Of a DNA stretch of 64,000 nt, positions 60,874-64,000 are shown one piece after another. Each line of letters opens with the position of its first letter. The stretch's first letter is position 1. The stretch is from Deferribacteraceae bacterium UBA6793 (GTDB lineage: Bacteria; Chrysiogenota; Deferribacteres; Deferribacterales; Geovibrionaceae). Location: assembly GCA_002452405.1 (NCBI GenBank), contig DKFP01000004.1, positions 62,001 to 126,000 on the forward strand, given 5' to 3'. The notes under the pieces were generated by a model. It was not told the DNA's origin, ran no database searches, and worked only from the letters and a program-made list of their open reading frames with translations. The position numbers and the translations under genes were made by a program.

Positions 60874-62021
60874 TGTTTCTGGTATTTTCTGAGTTCCGAC
60901 GGAATGAACTGCGCCAGAACAAGTGACATAAACGCCAGAAGAGCCGCCGCAAGGAAGGGTATCTTTCTGTCAACCATCCACAAAAGACCACCTGCAAAAG
61001 GAATAAATACAGCCGCAATGTGGTTGATGGTGAATCCCATTGCGGAACCGTTGGCGAAATCTTCCGGCTCGGCTATTTTCTGATAAAATGTTCTGATAGA
61101 TATAACAAAACTGTATACAAGGTTATCTATAATGTAGAGCAGAGCCACAAGGAGTTTGCTCTCTGTAAAGGCATAGCCTATAAAAACTATTGTCAGTGTG
61201 GAATACTCGATGCTCAAAAGTCTGCGTTCGCCGTATTTGTTCACCATTTTACCTATTACAGGATTGAAAAAGAAGTTTGTCAGGTTATTGATAATAAAAA
61301 GATATGCTATTTCTTTGGTGGAAAAGCCGAATTTCTCAACCATCAGAAACACGGAAAAAGCTGTAAAGACCTGTCTGCGCGCGCCGGAAAGAAAGGTCAG
61401 CGCATAGTAGAGCCAGTATTTCGCTTTAAGTTGCAGTTTCTTTTTCTGCACGGGAAGGCTTGAGTCTATGGGATTAAGTTTCAGGCAGTAAATACCCGCC
61501 GCCACTGCAAGAAGACCGGTTAAAAGGAAAATATATTTATATTCCAGAAACTTGAGCAGAATAATTACCAGTATGCCCGCAGCAATGTTCCCGCCAGCGG
61601 CAACGCTACGCAAACGGCTCAGAACAAGCGGGGTCTCCAGCTTATTGAAATACTGCAATGTCAGCGACTGATTCACCGTCTCGAAAAAGTGGAACCCGAA
61701 AGACATTATCAGCGTTGAGATTATGACTCCCGTTGTCGAAGGCAGAAAACCTGTCACAGCAATTCCCAAACCGAGCACAATTAGACTAACAACAGCGAGT
61801 TTGTGCTCTGGCAGAACGACTATTGCAAGTATCACCAGCAGCGACAGAAAGCCGGGAATCTCGCGGACGGACTGAGTGAGTCCCATGTAAAAGCCATCCA
61901 GCGAAGCCTTTTCCACTGCAAAGTTGTTAAATATCGTTGACCAGCTCTGGAACGATATATACACGGCAAGATTCAAAAGAAGCAGGAACACAAACATGTC
62001 CCTGCGGTTTTCTCTGATCAT
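60870..62021 (-). CDS. Major facilitator superfamily transporter
   Basis: 383 residues and about 12 hydrophobic helices, in two halves joined by a loop near residues 190-205 (QKKKLQLKAKYW). Distinctive pieces are SAMGFTINHIAAVFIPFAGGLLW and KFGFSTKEIAYLFIINN. No ligand can be named. Overlaps the thioesterase and AraC genes by 4 bp each. Confidence 0.88.
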   Translation of the reverse strand: MIRENRRDMFVFLLLLNLAVYISFQSWSTIFNNFAVEKASLDGFYMGLTQSVREIPGFLSLLVILAIVVLPEHKLAVVSLIVLGLGIAVTGFLPSTTGVIISTLIMSFGFHFFETVNQSLTLQYFNKLETPLVLSRLRSVAAGGNIAAGILVIILLKFLEYKYIFLLTGLLAVAAGIYCLKLNPIDSSLPVQKKKLQLKAKYWLYYALTFLSGARRQVFTAFSVFLMVEKFGFSTKEIAYLFIINNLTNFFFNPVIGKMVNKYGERRLLSIEYSTLTIVFIGYAFTESKLLVALLYIIDNLVYSFVISIRTFYQKIAEPEDFANGSAMGFTINHIAAVFIPFAGGLLWMVDRKIPFLAAALLAFMSLVLAQFIPSELRKYQKQ

Positions 62022-62518
62022 ATATCCTTCAGATACTTAATACATTTTTCATGATAACACACGCCGTTTTCCATTATGAGATAAGGTATTGTCTCTTTCA
62101 TCTTATCGGGTGTTATCGGGATGAATCTGCCGGAAGCCGACGCAAACACCGTGCCGGAAGCGTCTTTCAGCTCGCCTGTAACCTCACAGATACCCTTATG
62201 CATCCCGTGGTACTTAGCCTCAACAATGAGTTTTGTCATAGTGGGCGTATTTTTGCGGAACTTCACTTCAAGACTTCTTGTGAAACACAGCCTGTCCAGC
62301 GTCTCTTCAAAGATAAAGGGCGACCAGCCCATCGTCTCGTCCAGAAGCGCTGTGCAAATACCTCCGTGCACAACGTCCTTAAATCCGCAATAATCAGACG
62401 GGATGAAAACGTCGCTGCAAAGCATTCCGTTTTCAGCATAAAACCTGTGTTTCAGCCCGACAGGATTCTGCTGTCCGCAGATAAAACATCCTGTCGAATG
62501 GGGGATGTATTCTTTCAC
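62018..62518 (-). CDS. Hotdog-fold thioesterase (PaaI-like)
   Basis: 166 residues. N-terminal CFICGQQNPVGLKHRF then VVHGGICTALLDETMGWSPF, the hotdog active-site helix near residue 50, and VKFRKNTPTMTKLIVEAKY. The two cysteines of CFICG near residues 17-20 suggest a bound metal or are simply conserved. Overlaps glgP by 4 bp. Confidence 0.85.
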   Translation of the reverse strand: MKEYIPHSTGCFICGQQNPVGLKHRFYAENGMLCSDVFIPSDYCGFKDVVHGGICTALLDETMGWSPFIFEETLDRLCFTRSLEVKFRKNTPTMTKLIVEAKYHGMHKGICEVTGELKDASGTVFASASGRFIPITPDKMKETIPYLIMENGVCYHEKCIKYLKDI

Positions 62519-64000
62519 TTAGCCCACACAACAAGGTTGAGTTCAAATATATTTTTCAGATACTTATGTCGCGGCACAACAGCGAAGCCGACCTTCATTT
62601 TGCCTGCGTTCTCGATTCTGAAATGCGCTGTATATTTACTGAGTTCTCCCTTTTCCGCCAGTTCAAGCTGGATGAACTTGGGATTTTTCAGCACGCCGCT
62701 TTCGCCGTCGTATTCCACAACAGCATAAACGGCAAGGCTTTCGTTCTCTATCTTGGGTGAACGCACTTTCGTTTCAAATGTCACATAACCGCCCATCTCA
62801 ATTGAATCAGCCTGAACTCCGCTGTCAACTATCTCAACAGAATCCCATCCACCGATAACATTTTCCTTCCATTCAAGATAGTTGGAAGCACCTTCGAAAT
62901 CATTGGTTGAGATATCCTGATAAAGTTCATGAAGCTGAACGTAATATTTGTCAGTGTATTCCATAACCATTCTGGAAGTGTTGAAGAAAGCGGCGCAGAC
63001 CTTGACAGCCTGTTTCATCATGTGCGTCCACTCTCTTGGGATGCCCACCTTGTCGCGGTTATAGAACAGAGGGATTATCTCGTTTTCAAGTTTGTCGTAA
63101 AGCTCCATGCTCTCAACAAAATCCTGATAATCCTGTTTGTCGTATTCCTCTCCGGCGCCGATTGCCCAGCCTGTTTCGCCGTTATAGCCTTCCGCCCACC
63201 ATCCGTCGAGAATGGAGAGGTTCAGACCGCCGTTTGCGGCTATCTTCATGCCGCTTGTACCGGATGCTTCCATTGGGCGCAGGGGGGTGTTGAGCCAGAT
63301 ATCCACGCCGTGGGCGAGGTGTCTTGCCACTTCAATATCATAGTCCTCCATGAAGACAACTTTATCCCTGAACTCAGGTTTGCGGCAGATATGGAATATC
63401 TTTTTGATTATCTCCTTTCCGCCATCGTCTTTGGGGTGTGCTTTTCCGGCTATTATTATCTGAACTGGTCTTTCAGGATTGTTCAGGATTTTAGCCAGAC
63501 GCTCCTCGTCCATAAACAGAAGGTATCCGCGTTTATATGTTGCAAAACGACGCGCAAAGCCGATTGTAAGCGTGTCAGAATTGAGAACGTCGTCCGCTTT
63601 GGTTATCTCGCTGGCGGTTCCGCCCCGTTTCATAACCTGTTTTTTCAGTCTTTCGCGTGCGAAGATAACCAGCCTTTCCCTCTGTTTGCGCTTCGCGTCA
63701 AAGAATGCATTGTCCGGTATCTTCTCCACATCGTGCCATACGTCGAAATCATATGGTTTGTAATACCATGCCTCTGAAAGATATCTGGTGTATATCATCT
63801 TGAAGCTCTCAGCAATGAACGTAGGCAGATGTACGCCGTTTGTGACGTGACCGATTGGTACATAGTTATCCAGCGCGTTGCTCCAGAGGTTTTTGAACAT
63901 CTGTCTTGAAACCTCACCGTGGAGAGCACTTACGCCGTTTCGGAACGTACTGAGGCGTATTCCCGCGATGGCCATTGCAAAGCCTTCCGACTCGTTGAAC
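62515..64000 (-). CDS. glgP: Alpha-glucan phosphorylase, C-terminal part (runs off window)
   Basis: The reading frame continues unbroken to the window edge (residues FNESEGFA precede the first visible Met at 63975), so this is the C-terminal approximately 495 residues. GT35 family: HVTNGVHLPTF, FARRFATYKRGYLL, and the catalytic/PLP region EASGTSGMKIAANGGLNLSILDGWW with the PLP lysine in GMK. Releases glucose-1-phosphate from glycogen or related glucans. First gene of the set with thioesterase, MFS, AraC and VOC. Confidence 0.9.
   Translation of the reverse strand, partial: FNESEGFAMAIAGIRLSTFRNGVSALHGEVSRQMFKNLWSNALDNYVPIGHVTNGVHLPTFIAESFKMIYTRYLSEAWYYKPYDFDVWHDVEKIPDNAFFDAKRKQRERLVIFARERLKKQVMKRGGTASEITKADDVLNSDTLTIGFARRFATYKRGYLLFMDEERLAKILNNPERPVQIIIAGKAHPKDDGGKEIIKKIFHICRKPEFRDKVVFMEDYDIEVARHLAHGVDIWLNTPLRPMEASGTSGMKIAANGGLNLSILDGWWAEGYNGETGWAIGAGEEYDKQDYQDFVESMELYDKLENEIIPLFYNRDKVGIPREWTHMMKQAVKVCAAFFNTSRMVMEYTDKYYVQLHELYQDISTNDFEGASNYLEWKENVIGGWDSVEIVDSGVQADSIEMGGYVTFETKVRSPKIENESLAVYAVVEYDGESGVLKNPKFIQLELAEKGELSKYTAHFRIENAGKMKVGFAVVPRHKYLKNIFELNLVVWAK

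Noticed and set aside
1..64000. tRNA genes, CRISPR arrays, insertion sequences, prophage
   Set aside because: Gaps between genes are short and were read by eye; no cloverleaf, regular spaced repeat, transposase or integrase was seen.

Overview
The window is a compact, intact piece of a Gram-negative chromosome (roughly mid-40s % GC by eye) with about 68 protein genes. Most overlap by 1-14 bp or sit a few bases apart in long co-directional runs. There is no rRNA, tRNA, CRISPR array, insertion sequence or prophage that I can see. An outer membrane is implied by the Mla-type lipid transport genes and a lipoprotein. Menaquinone is apparently made by the futalosine route (mqnD). Isoleucine is probably made through citramalate (cimA). 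An archaeal-type phosphoglycerate mutase homologue sits in the threonine cluster, and purB is of the type I associate with animal ADSL. I infer a member of the Deferribacterota or a related anaerobic lineage; this is recall of gene content, not a database match.

Layout: (1) 57-5960, + strand: SWIM zinc-finger protein, VF530-like protein, then carB-pyrK-pyrD ending in a two-way terminator. (2) 5996-9357, - strand: HAD phosphatase, MtaD-like deaminase, purB; then a YqaA protein (+) and TerC (-). (3) 11059-15027, - strand: a five-gene ABC operon (ABC-2 exporter pair plus FecD/FecE/FecB-type uptake) behind an inverted repeat in its promoter. (4) 15109-16643, + strand: thioesterase and glycosyltransferase. 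(5) 16604-30007, - strand: 15 genes with no gap above about 35 bp: lipoprotein, argA, pmbA, prfB, alr, mlaE-mlaF-mlaD, mqnD, ptsP, methyltransferase, two sugar-transferase genes around a TVP38 protein, and folA. (6) 30077-32993, + strand: pyrR-pyrB-pyrC behind a leader with a short ORF and a strong terminator. (7) 33029-34664: orphan binding protein (-) and a C_GCAxxG_C_C protein (+). (8) 34666-34777, - strand: a candidate small RNA with a CCUCCUCCC loop. (9) 34857-40181, - strand: hom, apgM-like, lysC, cimA. (10) 40474-42579, - strand: lexA, small protein, dinB with a LexA box. (11) 42590-52106, - strand: site-2 protease, trpS, scpA, scpB, rluB-type, queD, TPR protein, ntrY, ntrX, FliL-like protein. 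(12) 52259-54616: degenerate HD-GYP-like protein, HxlR regulator and its divergent NAD(P)-binding protein. (13) 54644-59542, - strand: pgeF, yggS, yggT, potassium channel, PIN-TRAM, ispD. (14) 59641-64000, - strand: glucan phosphorylase (cut by the window edge), thioesterase, MFS, AraC, VOC.

Together the genes cover pyrimidine synthesis (carB, pyrK, pyrD, pyrR, pyrB, pyrC), aspartate-family and isoleucine synthesis, menaquinone, folate and isoprenoid steps, outer-membrane lipid transport, SOS repair, chromosome segregation (scpAB), and NtrYX signalling. The most promising undescribed element is the small RNA at 34666-34743. Its loop carries the same CCUCCU as the 16S rRNA anti-Shine-Dalgarno, and it has its own promoter and terminator. 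The second is the pyrR leader, where a 13-codon ORF stops 7 nt before a perfect 14-bp terminator stem.
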